From positions 1-64,000 of the forward strand of contig CAZGCO010000002.1 in NCBI GenBank assembly GCA_964524475.1: a stretch of DNA of 64,000 nucleotides, written 5' to 3'. This DNA comes from CAZYHU01 sp964524475. GTDB lineage: Bacteria; Patescibacteriota; Minisyncoccia; Phycocordibacterales; UBA1006. Made by a program: the position numbers and the translations under genes. This document shows, one piece after another, positions 38,776 through 48,261 of the stretch. Numbering within the stretch: the stretch's first letter is position 1; the number at the start of each line of letters is the position of its first letter. The notes beneath the pieces were generated by a model that saw nothing but the letters and a program-made list of their open reading frames with translations, was not told the DNA's origin and did no database searches.

Positions 38776-41700
38776 ACTCTAATTTTTTCATTTTCTCGAA
38801 AATCATACTCCGTACACCTTCACGGTCCGTAACTTTTCCTTTTGCCATAATGAGATTATCTACGTTCAAGAATTTTCGTAAATCATCGTACTGTTTCGGA
38901 AACACAACTCCTTCTATGGTTTCGGTGAGGTCTTGGATTTTTACAAATGCCATTTTGTCATTATTTTTCTTTGTATATATTTCACGAACATCGATAATCA
39001 TACCTGCGATAACTGTTTCCATGGGTGGTTTATCAGTCTTAATCAAGTCTTTGATAGTTAATCTAGCTTGACTTAGCTGTTCTTTATATTGATCCAGTGG
39101 ATGTCCTGATACATACAATCCCAACAATTCTTTTTCCCATAGTAATTGTTTTTGAATATCTATAGGTGGTATTGTTGTGTCCAATACCAATGTTCCAGCT
39201 GGTGCAGATCCAAATTCTGCAAATAAAGATTCCTGTGGGGTGTCCTGTTCTTTACGGNNNNNNNNNNAGTTCACTATTGAACAACAACATGGCATCGATA
39301 TTACCAATCATCATTCCACGATCACCGAACCTATCAAGTGCTCCAGACATCATGAGTGCTTCCAGAGATTTTTTATTCATGTTTTTATGGAGCACTCGTG
39401 ATAACAGATTTTGTAGATCAGTAAACGGACCATGTGCTTTACGTTCGGCAATAATAGCTTTACCAATTTCATTACCAAAGTTTTTAATACTCCCCAGTCC
39501 AAAACGAATTTTATCAGTTATAACACTGTCTTCTACTACCACGGTAAAATCAGAAAACGATTCATTGATATCTGGTGGGAGGATTTTGAACCCTATGTCA
39601 CGAGCTTCCTGAATTACTTCGGTAATAGTGTCCAAGTTGTCAGATTCACATGTCATTACTGCGGTCATGTATTCTGGTGCATAATTTGCTTTCAGATATG
39701 CAGTTCTATATGCCAATAATGCATATACGGCACTGTGTGATTTGTTAAATCCATATGCAGCAAAAGTCTCAATCATATCCCATAGTTCATGAGCAGCGTT
39801 ACTTGCCATGCCGTTTTCGATACATCCATCAATAAAGTGTCCTTTTTGTTTCGCCATTTCTTCGGGAATTTTTTTACCCACGGCTTTACGGAATTTATCC
39901 GATTCACCACGGGTATATCCTGCCAGGTCGGTTGCCATACGCATGACATCTTCTTGGTATACGATAATACCATACGTATTTTTCAGGATGGCTTCCATAC
40001 GGGGGTCCAGGTATTTTATTTTACTTGAATCGTGTTTACGTTCAATATAGTCAGGGATAAATGCCATTGGTCCTGGACGATACAGTGATGCCATGGCAAT
40101 CAAGTCTTCCAAATTACTTGGTTTGAGTTCCTTGAGCCATTTACGCATACCATCACTTGAAAATTGAAAGATACTCATGGTTTGCCCTTTGCAAAAGAGT
40201 TCATATGTTTTTTCATCATCAAGGGGTATTTTTTCTATATCAATAGTAATACCTCGAATTTTTTCTATACGATCAACTGCTTCTTTGAGAATGGTAAGGT
40301 TACGTAATCCAAGAAAATCAAATTTTGGCAAATTGATAATTCCTTCACGGTCACCACTATACATATCGTATTGGGTAATTACTTTTCCTTCACCTTTGGT
40401 ATCGTATTGTACAGGAGAGAAATCATCAACATGTCCTGTAGGGGAGATTACTACCCCTGCGGCATGTACGGAGATGTGTCTCACGTTACCTTCGATTTTT
40501 TTTGCCATGTCGATAATTTCACGGACCCCTCGGTCATTGTCATACTCTTCCTTGAGTTCAGGAATTTCGGCAAGTGCGCGGTCGATTGTCATCGGGAATC
40601 CTTGTGCTCCCATAGGAATCATTTTTGAAATTTTATCACCCATACTGTATGGATATTTGAGTGCTCGTGCAACGTCTTTTACACTACCACGTGCTGCCAT
40701 CGTACCGAACGTACCGATTTGTGCTACTGCTTCGTTTCCATATTTTTCACGTGCATACGTGATAATGTCATCACGTCGATTATCAGCAAAGTCCATATCA
40801 ATATCAGGGAGCGACGGACGGTCAGGGTTCAAGAATCGTTCAAACAGGAGACCATATTTCAAGGGGTCAATATTTGAAATACCAATAAGATATGCTACCA
40901 GTGACCCTGCAGCAGATCCACGAGTCTGATTAAAAATACCCATTTCCCAAGAGTTTTTCATGAAGTCCGCTACACAGAGAAAATAACTGGAATACCCCTT
41001 GTCAGAAATTGTTTTTAATTCGTATTCAACACGTTCGGAAACCTCTGATGTCAGATCCATTTCGCGTAGAGATAATCCCTGCATGGTCATATCACGTAAT
41101 ACACTGTCATAGGTGGTTCCTTCGGGTATGGGAAAACTCGGGAAAAACCACGATGTCGTGTCTATTTGTATATCTACAAGATCAGCTACAAGTTTTGTAT
41201 TACTGACAGCTTCAGGTATGTGTTTGAATTTTTCACATGCAGTTTTTTGATCGATAAATGACCAGTTACCATCCATTTTAAAATTGTCTCCACCAGTATT
41301 TATTTTCAGCAGCGTATCATGCGCCATGTTGTCATCTGCACACAAATAGTGACTGTCCCAGGTGGCAACCAGTGGTATATTGAATTCTTTTCCGATTTTT
41401 TGTATTTCAGGAATTAATGCTCCATACCATTCATGGTAAAAATCTGTTTCATCATGACACATGACTTCTAGAAATACATAATCATGTCCAAATGTATCGA
41501 CATAAAACTGTATCAGTTTTCGCGCTTCAACGAGCTCACCATTTTTTAGATAACTAATAAACTCGCTCCCTGGACAACCCGATAGACAAATCAGTCCGTC
41601 AGCGTATTCGCGTAGGAGGTCTTTATCCATACGTGGTTTATAATACATGCCTTCGAGAAATGATTTTGAAACCATTTTCATCAGGTGTTTATATCCAGTG

Positions 41701-41999
41701 TTGTTACGCGCCAAGAGCGTCAGGTGATAGCGTTTGTTATCAATATTTGCATCTTTATCAAAACGAGTACGGTTGGCAATATATGCTTCAACACCGATAA
41801 TCGGTTTTATGTCATGTTTTTTACATTCTTTGTAAAAATCTATTGCCCCATACATAGCACCATGATCGGTGAGCGCAAGTGCAGTCATACCAAAAGACTT
41901 GGCAGTTTTTACCAGTTGTGATACCTGCGACATACCATCTAATAACGAATAGTGACTATGTACATGCAGATGGGTAAAATTGTCGTGATGGGTGCACAT
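38774..41999 (-). CDS. dnaE: DNA polymerase III alpha subunit, interrupted by an assembly gap
   Basis: The main replicative polymerase. From 41999: PHP domain (FTHLHVHSHYSLLDGMSQVS, LALTDHGAMYG), palm with SLPDIDMDFADNRRDD, KFDFLGLRNLTIL, YQEDVMRMATDLAGYTRGES and FNKSHSAVYALLAYRTAYLK, then the HhH region ALDRFGDRG. A run of ten N follows at 39258-39267. After the gap, RKEQDTPQESLFAEFG, the OB fold and the C-terminus (RSMIFEKMKKLE) continue in another reading frame, so the N run does not show the true gap length. A few residues of the linker before the OB domain are missing; the polymerase itself is otherwise intact. Confidence 0.93.
39258..39267. other. scaffold gap (10 N) inside dnaE
   Basis: Ten unknown bases. 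The reading frames on the two sides do not match across ten bases, so the gap is of unknown true length. Confidence 0.99.
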
Positions 42000-42090
42000 A
42001 TGTTGCGTATACTATACACCCAAAAGATGATTTGCTTAAATCATTTAGATATGATATATCGCAGTATCCGTTGAAGGCTGTTTTTTATGT

Positions 42091-42096
42091 TACAAT
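42091..42096 (+). promoter_or_regulatory. -10 box TACAAT for rnhB (leaderless)
   Basis: TACAAT ends 6 nt before the rnhB ATG at 42103. Confidence 0.6.
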
Positions 42097-42102
42097 ACCC
42101 TT

Positions 42103-42750
42103 ATGAACATGAGTCTTAAAAAGGGAATAGAATATGTAGTTGGGGTGGATGAAGTAGGGCGGGGACCACTGGCTGGTCCTGTGACTGTCGGGGTATTTGG
42201 TGTGGAGCGAAGTTTTTTGCAAGAATTTAAAAAGATTGCAAAGAAACTTGGTATTACTGACAGTAAAAAACTTGCAGAGAAGAGACGTGATGAAATTGCA
42301 AAAACATTGTGTGACATGACTGTACAGGGTAAGTGCTTTTTCCATATTACTATGACCCCTGCCAGTTATATCGATACCCATGGTATTGTTTCTGCAATTA
42401 AAAAATCTCTTCATACAGCACTTGGAAAAGTAATAGCCCATTATGATGCGTCACCAGATCAGGCACAAATATTTCTGGATGGGGGGTTATTTGCCGGAGA
42501 GGTGTATAAAAATCAACAAACTATTATCAAGGGTGACTTGCATAATATACTGATATCAGCCGCATCAATACTGGCAAAAGTTCATCGAGATACGTACATG
42601 AAACGCATGGATAAAAAATATCCACAGTATGGTTTCGCTCAGCATGTAGGATATGGAACACAGTATCATCGAGACATGATTAAAAAATATGGTTTTTCAA
42701 TTCTTCATCGTAAGAGTTTTTGTAAAAATATACAGGATATAAAAAATTGA
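42103..42750 (+). CDS. rnhB: ribonuclease HII
   Basis: 215 residues. RNase HII removes ribonucleotides from DNA and RNA primers. VVGVDEVGRGPLAGPVTVG gives the GRG motif and first acidic residues, ITDSKKLAEKRRDEI the SKK motif, FLDGGLFAG an acidic strand, and ISAASILAKVHRDTYM with YPQYGFAQHVGYGTQYH the C-terminal signature. It stops with TGA, one of the clear uses of UGA as a terminator codon here. A second in-frame ATG at 42109 is an alternative start. Confidence 0.95.
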   Translation: MNMSLKKGIEYVVGVDEVGRGPLAGPVTVGVFGVERSFLQEFKKIAKKLGITDSKKLAEKRRDEIAKTLCDMTVQGKCFFHITMTPASYIDTHGIVSAIKKSLHTALGKVIAHYDASPDQAQIFLDGGLFAGEVYKNQQTIIKGDLHNILISAASILAKVHRDTYMKRMDKKYPQYGFAQHVGYGTQYHRDMIKKYGFSILHRKSFCKNIQDIKN

Positions 42751-42798
42751 CAAGATAGTATATTGTGATATATTTTCTATTAAATAAAAATCAATAGT

Positions 42799-43113
42799 AT
42801 GAACCTCGATCTTTTCTTGTATCTATGCTTGGAATCTTTTTATATGTTAATTACAGGGAGATTTTTTCCCTTGTTGTTAACAATCTTGTTTTATATAAAC
42901 AAGGAGATATTAAAAAGTGTTTTCGTTTCTCGATTATTTGGATTATATGATTGGAAATATTATACGAAAAAGTTTACCTCATATAGCCCTATCTTTGAAG
43001 ATTTTGTTGATGAACCCAGGGTGTATCGAGAGTGTAAAATAACTGGAAGAGTAGAGATGCATCATCTCCCGGTATATCCAAATTTTCCATCGTTCATAAA
43101 AATTCATCCATAA
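42799..43113 (+). CDS. hypothetical protein with an N-terminal membrane segment
   Basis: 104 residues, no family recognised. Residues 3-31 (LDLFLYLCLESFYMLITGRF, then FPLLLTILFYI) are hydrophobic and could form one or two membrane helices. The rest is aromatic and charged and ends with EMHHLPVYPNFPSFIKIHP. It lies between rnhB and the mraZ regulatory region and is followed at once by a strong terminator. It is AT-rich. The call rests on the uninterrupted frame and terminator position only. Confidence 0.4.
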   Translation: MNLDLFLYLCLESFYMLITGRFFPLLLTILFYINKEILKSVFVSRLFGLYDWKYYTKKFTSYSPIFEDFVDEPRVYRECKITGRVEMHHLPVYPNFPSFIKIHP

Positions 43114-43114
43114 T

Positions 43115-43149
43115 AAACCGCAACACTTTTTTGAAAAGTGTTGCGGTTT
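43115..43149. terminator. hairpin terminator before the mraZ region
   Basis: A perfect 16-bp stem (43115-43130 with 43134-43149), loop TTG, T-run after. Confidence 0.88.
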
Positions 43150-43153
43150 TAGT

Positions 43154-43162
43154 TTATCCACA
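43154..43162 (+). promoter_or_regulatory. consensus DnaA box TTATCCACA upstream of mraZ
   Basis: An exact match to the DnaA box consensus, 12 bp before the first MraZ-type GTGGG and 118 bp before the mraZ ATG. Confidence 0.55.
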
Positions 43163-43173
43163 GGAAAAACATT

Positions 43174-43239
43174 GTGGGGCATGGTGGAGGCTTGCAAAGT
43201 AAAGTGGGATGGTATAATATAAAAGTGGGACAAAGTGGG
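43174..43239 (+). promoter_or_regulatory. MraZ operator: repeated GTGGG boxes around the mraZ promoter
   Basis: GTGGG occurs at 43174, 43204, 43225 and 43235, with GTGGA at 43184; the 43174/43184 and 43225/43235 pairs have the 10-bp spacing typical of MraZ sites. A TATAAT -10 box (43213-43218) lies between the two groups. This fits autoregulation of the mraZ-rsmH-ftsL cluster by MraZ. Confidence 0.75.
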
Positions 43240-43271
43240 ATATGTAGTAATATTCCCACCCCTCCATTTTT

Positions 43272-43706
43272 ATGCTTATCGGAGAATATATACACACGTT
43301 AGACGAAAAAAACCGTATGTCTCTGCCCGCGAAATTTCGCACAGAGCTCGGTAAAAAAATAATCATCACGCGAGGTCTCGATCGGTGTCTTTCGGTATAT
43401 CCCGTAAAAGAATGGAATAGTTTTACAAAAAAATTAGGCGAACTTTCGTTCGGTCAATCTGACAGTCGTTCATTTCAACGTTTTATGTTGGGGGGCGCTG
43501 TAGAGGTAGACTTGGACAAGAGTGGGCGTATTTTAATCCCTGAATTCCTAGCAAATTTTGCAGGATTGTCTGGTCGTGTAGTGGTTACAGGTGCAGGTAA
43601 TCGTGCAGAACTATGGAACGAAGGGGTCTGGCAAACCTATGCAGAACGTATTACACGTGATGCAGATCAGTTAGCAGAAAAACTGGGCGAAATCGGAATG
43701 GTTTAA
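43272..43706 (+). CDS. mraZ: transcriptional regulator / division cluster protein MraZ
   Basis: 144 residues. Two SpoVT/AbrB-like repeats are visible: MLIGEYIHTLDEKNRMSLPAK with FRTELG at the start and GAVEVDLDKSGRILIPEFL in the second half, each followed by its DxxR-type motif. MraZ binds repeated GTGGG-type boxes before its own operon, which are present at 43174-43239. rsmH follows after 6 bp. Confidence 0.95.
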   Translation: MLIGEYIHTLDEKNRMSLPAKFRTELGKKIIITRGLDRCLSVYPVKEWNSFTKKLGELSFGQSDSRSFQRFMLGGAVEVDLDKSGRILIPEFLANFAGLSGRVVVTGAGNRAELWNEGVWQTYAERITRDADQLAEKLGEIGMV

Positions 43707-43712
43707 AAACAT

Positions 43713-44597
43713 ATGCATATTCCCGTACTCTATCATGAATCTCTCGACGCACTCCGCATACAACCAGACGGGGTCTATGTTGACGGAACATTGGGTGGGG
43801 CAGGACATGCACGGGGTATTGTAGAGCAGTTATCAGCACGGGGAAATTTTATCGGTTGTGATGTGGATAGTGGGGCACTGATACGTGCAGAACAATCATT
43901 ATCTGAATATCCTTGTAAAAAACATTTATACGAAAAAAATTTCAAGGAGATTCCTGATATTGTCACCGATCTAGGTGTAAAAATTGACGGAGTATTATTG
44001 GATCTCGGGTGGAGTAGTTTTCAGATAGCGGACGAGACACGTGGATTTTCGTTTCAGGTTGACGGACCGTTACGAATGACTTTGTCAGATACGGTGACCG
44101 ACGAAACAATTACTGCATGGGATATTATAAACACCTGGAGCGAGGAAACACTTGCAGATATATTTTATGCATATGGTGATGAAACTGCATCTCGTAAAAT
44201 TGCTCGAGCAATTGTCGCAGAACGTAAAATCCGTCCATTTGATACGACACTCCAATTAGCAGATTTTATTAAACAGTTGATGACCAAGGGTCGTCATACA
44301 AAAACTCATCCAGCTACACGGATATTCCAGGCACTCCGAATTACCGTGAACGATGAATACGGAGTACTGAATTCATTTTTAGAACATATTATCTCTGTCA
44401 TGAACCAACGTGGACGTATTGCTATTATTACGTTCCACAGTGGCGAAGATCGTATTGTGAAGCATGTATTTCGTACATGGGCAGACCAAGGATTAGGAAC
44501 AGTACTCACAAAAAAACCTATCATACCCACTGATACAGAGCTATCAGAAAACCCACGGGCGCGCAGTGCTAAATTACGTATTTTTGAAATCTTATGA
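43713..44597 (+). CDS. rsmH: 16S rRNA (cytosine(1402)-N(4))-methyltransferase
   Basis: 294 residues. IPVLYHESLDALRIQPDG and YVDGTLGGAGHARGIVEQL (SAM motif I), GVLLDLGWSSFQIAD, and the C-terminal ITFHSGEDRIVKHVFR and NPRARSAKLRIFE are the RsmH/MraW signatures. It methylates C1402 of 16S rRNA in the decoding centre. It ends in TGA, overlapping the ATG of the next gene (ATGA), so translation is coupled. Confidence 0.95.
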   Translation: MHIPVLYHESLDALRIQPDGVYVDGTLGGAGHARGIVEQLSARGNFIGCDVDSGALIRAEQSLSEYPCKKHLYEKNFKEIPDIVTDLGVKIDGVLLDLGWSSFQIADETRGFSFQVDGPLRMTLSDTVTDETITAWDIINTWSEETLADIFYAYGDETASRKIARAIVAERKIRPFDTTLQLADFIKQLMTKGRHTKTHPATRIFQALRITVNDEYGVLNSFLEHIISVMNQRGRIAIITFHSGEDRIVKHVFRTWADQGLGTVLTKKPIIPTDTELSENPRARSAKLRIFEIL

Positions 44598-44962
44598 AAC
44601 AACGATTAATACATTTCTATCACATACTTTTTACCTATCAACATCCATTATCTCGTATACTGGGTATCGGTGTAGGTATATTAGTTGTGACCTATAGTGT
44701 ATTATTGGTACAAACGATTAATACTGTTTCAGAACGTAAAGAATTACGCACAGAAATCCAAGAAGCGCAACAACGTGTATCAGAACTTGAAACAAAATAT
44801 TTTGAATTAGCAAATACGATCGACAGTAACTATGTAAAACAACTGGGATTTGTTGAAAATGCTGACCCGGTGTTTGCATATACGGTCCCAGATCATGTTA
44901 CTAGTTCAGATAGTTTGGCTATGAATATTGTATCTACAAAAAATACTTTATTAACTCATTAA
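44594..44962 (+). CDS. ftsL: FtsL/DivIC-like bitopic division protein
   Basis: 122 residues: a short cytoplasmic start, one membrane helix at about 22-44 (LGIGVGILVVTYSVLLVQTI) and a coiled coil (ERKELRTEIQEAQQRVSELE) from about 48 to 80. Sequence identity to FtsL is low, as always in this family, but the position between rsmH and ftsI and the topology fit. FtsL with FtsB/DivIC activates FtsWI septal synthesis. It overlaps the rsmH stop by 4 bases. Confidence 0.75.
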   Translation: MKQRLIHFYHILFTYQHPLSRILGIGVGILVVTYSVLLVQTINTVSERKELRTEIQEAQQRVSELETKYFELANTIDSNYVKQLGFVENADPVFAYTVPDHVTSSDSLAMNIVSTKNTLLTH

Positions 44963-44990
44963 AACCCTGTATACTGTACAGGGTTTTAAT
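44958..44990. terminator. hairpin between ftsL and ftsI with a -10 box in its loop
   Basis: Perfect 14-bp arms (44958-44971 and 44977-44990) around TACTG. TATACT (44970-44975) spans the top of the stem and loop. The same DNA can end the ftsL transcript and start the ftsI one. Confidence 0.75.
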
Positions 44991-44994
44991 TTTT

Positions 44995-46704
44995 ATGAAT
45001 GAACATTATTTTAAAAATCGTATACGTATTATTATCGTCTTCTTTATATGTGCAGGAATTGTTTTTATTATGAAATTATTCTGGTTACAGATTATTCATG
45101 GTATGTCATATGAACGTGAAGCAGACCGACAATACATTACTCCAAAATCACAAGTTTTTGATCGGGGTACTATTTATTTTACAAAGAAAAATGGTGAACA
45201 TGTTTCTGCTGCAACGTTGCGTAATGGTTTTAAAATGGCTGTTAATCCAAAGACTATTATTGATGTAAATGGACTGTATGATTATGTCGCACCCATTGTG
45301 AACATAGACAAAGAAACCTTTGTAAAAAAATCTACAAAAACAAATGACACTTATGAAGAAATAGCTACTGGTCTCACTGCCGAACAGGCACAGTTATTAG
45401 CAGATTTACATCGTAAAGATATTCAGATATATCGTCAGGCTATCAGATTGTATCCTGCAGAATCTATGGCATCACATGTTATTGGCTTTGTTTCGTTTAA
45501 AGGAAAAGATTTAACGGGACAGTATGGGTTAGAACGTACCTATAATACGGTATTGTCACGTGTTGGTCAGGGACTTTATGTTAATTTCTTTGCTGAAGTA
45601 TTTTCACGGTTACGTAACACGGTGTCCGAATCTGCAGAATCAGAAGGTGACATCATTACGACCATAGAACCAGTCGTACAACAAGTATTAGAAAATGAAT
45701 TGAACTTGATTCATGAAAAATGGAATTCAGATAAAATCGGGGGCATTATTATGGATTCACAAACAGGGGCTATATACGCACTTGGGGTAAATCCTACTTT
45801 TGATCCAAACCATTATCAGGATGTTTCTGATATGGGTGTATATGGAAATCCATTAATAGAAAATGTTATGGAGGTAGGATCGATTATGAAACCATTGGTT
45901 GTTGCAGTGGGTATTGAACAGGGTGCAATTAGTCCTGGTACTACCTATACCGATACAGGGTCAGTACAAATAAAAGACCGTCTTATCAAAAACTTTGATG
46001 GCAAGGGTCGTGGTACGGTAAATATGCAGACAGTACTAGATCAGTCACTCAATACGGGTATGGTGTTTATTATGGGACGATTAGAAAAATCGGTATTTCG
46101 TGAATATTTTAAAAACTTTGGATTAGGATCAAAAACAGGAATTGATCTCCCGGGTGAAGTAAAAGGATTAACCAGTAATATTGATACGAACGGTGATGTA
46201 GAATTTGCAAATATTTCGTTCGGTCAAGGGGTTGCCGTTACACCAATATCCATGGTGCGTGCGCTCAACAGTATTGGAAATGGTGGTAATCTGGTTCAGC
46301 CGCATCTGGTTTCATCTATTGATTATATTAATGGTGATATTACCGAAAAGAACTATCCTATTGTTCGTCAGGTTTTGAAAAAAGAAACCAGTGACACCGT
46401 CACAAAAATGTTGGTCCATGTATTCGATGGGTATGATGGAGGCAAACATAAATTCGAACGCTATGCTATTGCAGGAAAAACAGGTACTGCACAGATAGCA
46501 AATCCTGCAGGGGGATATTACAAAGATCGTAACCTGCATTCATTCTTTGGATATTTTCCTGCGTATAACCCACGATTCATTGTGTATCTGTATAACGAAT
46601 ATCCAAAAAATGGTGCAAAATTCGCTTCACAGACATTAATAGAACCATTTACTCATATTGCAAAATTTTTGATAAATTATTACAACATACCACCGGATCG
46701 GTAA
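44995..46704 (+). CDS. ftsI: class B penicillin-binding protein (FtsI/PBP2-type transpeptidase)
   Basis: 569 residues. An N-terminal membrane helix lies at about 11-33, followed by the pedestal domain and a transpeptidase domain with SxxK as GSIMKP (S296, K299), SxN as QSLNTG (351-353) and KTG as AGKTGTAQ (495-497). Its place after rsmH-ftsL marks it as FtsI, the septal cross-linking enzyme that pairs with FtsW (11395-12513). The SxxK context EVGSIMKP differs slightly from the usual EPGSTMK. Confidence 0.93.
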   Translation: MNEHYFKNRIRIIIVFFICAGIVFIMKLFWLQIIHGMSYEREADRQYITPKSQVFDRGTIYFTKKNGEHVSAATLRNGFKMAVNPKTIIDVNGLYDYVAPIVNIDKETFVKKSTKTNDTYEEIATGLTAEQAQLLADLHRKDIQIYRQAIRLYPAESMASHVIGFVSFKGKDLTGQYGLERTYNTVLSRVGQGLYVNFFAEVFSRLRNTVSESAESEGDIITTIEPVVQQVLENELNLIHEKWNSDKIGGIIMDSQTGAIYALGVNPTFDPNHYQDVSDMGVYGNPLIENVMEVGSIMKPLVVAVGIEQGAISPGTTYTDTGSVQIKDRLIKNFDGKGRGTVNMQTVLDQSLNTGMVFIMGRLEKSVFREYFKNFGLGSKTGIDLPGEVKGLTSNIDTNGDVEFANISFGQGVAVTPISMVRALNSIGNGGNLVQPHLVSSIDYINGDITEKNYPIVRQVLKKETSDTVTKMLVHVFDGYDGGKHKFERYAIAGKTGTAQIANPAGGYYKDRNLHSFFGYFPAYNPRFIVYLYNEYPKNGAKFASQTLIEPFTHIAKFLINYYNIPPDR

Positions 46705-46712
46705 AAACAATC

Positions 46713-46747
46713 ATAAAAAAATCCCCTATATGAGGGATTTTTTTTAT
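46713..46747. terminator. terminator between ftsI and the convergent O-methyltransferase gene
   Basis: ATAAAAAAATCCC and GGGATTTTTTTTAT form a long stem with tracts on both sides. Confidence 0.85.
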
Positions 46748-47367
46748 GCTTGTTTATGTGCTACCAATATTCCGTTATCAACATTCAGTATTTCATATTG
46801 CCAGTTTTTTTCTGCAAGTATTTGTAGAAATGGTTGCATGCGTGATTGCATGTTTTCGGCATTGTCAGCGATGATAATACCGTCATCTGTCAGGTGTGAT
46901 TCTAGATAGGGCAAATATTCATGATAGTGACCCCTGTCTGCATCCATGAACACCATATCAAACTGCATATCACGGGGGAGATTTTTGACATAGTCAAAAA
47001 TCTCCCCCTCGTACACGTCGATACTATCATTATACCCCATATCAACAAAATTCTGTTTTGCTACAGGGATTTTATTTCTTGATCGTTCTACTGTGGATAC
47101 TCGTCCACCAGTTTTTTCCAGTGCACAGGCAATCCATAGTGTGGAATATCCAATAGACGTACCCAGTTCTAATACACGGATACTGCTGCGTTGTAGAATC
47201 ATGTCATGTAAAAACTGTCCTGTATTTTCAGGGATTATCCATGGGCGTTCTCCTTTTGTCGGGTCGTTAATGATGTCTTCACCACGTGCTATTTGTTCTG
47301 GTTTCCACCAGACTATATCATGCGAGTTTTTTTCAATAGTTCTCATGTTGTTCAGGAATTGATCCAT
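46744..47367 (-). CDS. class I SAM-dependent O-methyltransferase family protein
   Basis: 207 residues. VRVLELGTSIGYSTLWIA is SAM motif I of the O-methyltransferase (COMT-like) family, GGRVSTVERS the ribose-binding acid, FDMVFMDADRGHYHEYLPYL the catalytic-metal region and DDGIIIADNAENM motif after it. The substrate is unknown; relatives methylate catechols or tRNA hydroxyuridine (TrmR/YrrM). The start is the ATG at 47367, divergent from the exonuclease gene. Confidence 0.88.
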   Translation of the reverse strand: MDQFLNNMRTIEKNSHDIVWWKPEQIARGEDIINDPTKGERPWIIPENTGQFLHDMILQRSSIRVLELGTSIGYSTLWIACALEKTGGRVSTVERSRNKIPVAKQNFVDMGYNDSIDVYEGEIFDYVKNLPRDMQFDMVFMDADRGHYHEYLPYLESHLTDDGIIIADNAENMQSRMQPFLQILAEKNWQYEILNVDNGILVAHKQA

Positions 47368-47416
47368 ATGGGTACAGTATACATATTTTTCAATTGAGCA
47401 ACAGATGGGTTTGTGA

Positions 47417-47422
47417 TAGACT
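47417..47422 (+). promoter_or_regulatory. -10 box TAGACT for the exonuclease gene (leaderless)
   Basis: TAGACT ends 9 nt before the ATG at 47432. Confidence 0.45.
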
Positions 47423-47431
47423 GTGGGTATT

Positions 47432-48178
47432 ATGAAAAAAATAATCTTTTTCGATACAGAAACAACAGGAATAGGGTCGGATGATCGATTGTGTCAGTTA
47501 GCTTATAAAACAGGGGATACGATTTTTTGTGAACTCTTCAATCCTGGTAAACCTATCCCGTTCGAAGCCAGTGCTGTGCATCATATCAGTAATGCAATGG
47601 TAGTTGATAAACCTATGTTTACTGCGTCAGGTGATTATCTTGCTATAAAAGACCTTGCAGATTCAGACGACGCTATATGGGTAGCACATAATGCAAAGTT
47701 CGATATACTCATGCTTAAAAACGAAGGAGTTATTCCGAAAAATGTTATCTGTACCTTGCGTGTTGCGCGTGCCTTGGACAAGGCGAGAAAATTCTCGCAA
47801 TATAAACTGCAGTATTTGCGCTATGCATTGGATATCGATATACAGGCAACTGCTCATGATGCCTTGGGTGATGTATTGGTCATGGAAAAATTATTCGATA
47901 GATTATTAGTATCTATTGAAAAAGAAACAGGGGACAGAGATAGTGCATTAGCACGGATGATAGAAATATCAGGAACACCAACGGTCTATACAGATTTTAC
48001 GTTTGGGAAATATAACGGCAAAAAAATATCAGATGTATTACAAACAGATCGTGGGTATTTGGAATGGTTTTTAAAATCAAAACTGGAAGCCGATGATCAA
48101 GACGAAGATTGGATTTATACCTTGCGACATTATTTAGGAATTATAGAAAAAGGTCCCGTTTCTCCGTATCAGGAATAA
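47432..48178 (+). CDS. DnaQ-like 3'-5' exonuclease with a DUF3820-type C-terminal domain
   Basis: 248 residues. The DEDDh exonuclease core is clear: [13 protein letters not shown] (motif I), [12 protein letters not shown] (motif II) and [16 protein letters not shown] (motif III with His). After a linker, residues of about 188-235 match the small DUF3820 domain ([15 protein letters not shown] with GYLEWFL). Such proteins may act as the proofreading exonuclease of DnaE or in RNA/DNA turnover. The C-terminal [14 protein letters not shown] is echoed by a gene remnant at 53526-53608. The start is set by the -10 box. Confidence 0.88.
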   Translation: MKKIIFFDTETTGIGSDDRLCQLAYKTGDTIFCELFNPGKPIPFEASAVHHISNAMVVDKPMFTASGDYLAIKDLADSDDAIWVAHNAKFDILMLKNEGVIPKNVICTLRVARALDKARKFSQYKLQYLRYALDIDIQATAHDALGDVLVMEKLFDRLLVSIEKETGDRDSALARMIEISGTPTVYTDFTFGKYNGKKISDVLQTDRGYLEWFLKSKLEADDQDEDWIYTLRHYLGIIEKGPVSPYQE

Positions 48179-48194
48179 TAGATTTAGTTTCATT

Positions 48195-48220
48195 ACAAAA
48201 CCATCTACTGGTGGTTTTGT
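48195..48220 (+). terminator. hairpin terminator after the exonuclease gene
   Basis: ACAAAACCA (48195-48203) pairs with TGGTTTTGT (48212-48220). Confidence 0.7.
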
Positions 48221-48248
48221 TTTGTGTATTTTATATTAAAAATTATAG

Positions 48249-48254
48249 TATACT
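48249..48254 (+). promoter_or_regulatory. -10 box TATACT for msrA (leaderless)
   Basis: TATACT ends 7 nt before the ATG at 48262. Confidence 0.6.
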
Positions 48255-48261
48255 AATTCAT

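Noticed and set aside
40177..40929. 250-codon open frame opposite dnaE
   Set aside because: Antisense shadow of conserved dnaE codons without protein-like features of its own.
48109..48261. N-terminal extension of msrA
   Set aside because: It overlaps the exonuclease gene and its terminator; family length and the -10 box point to 48262.
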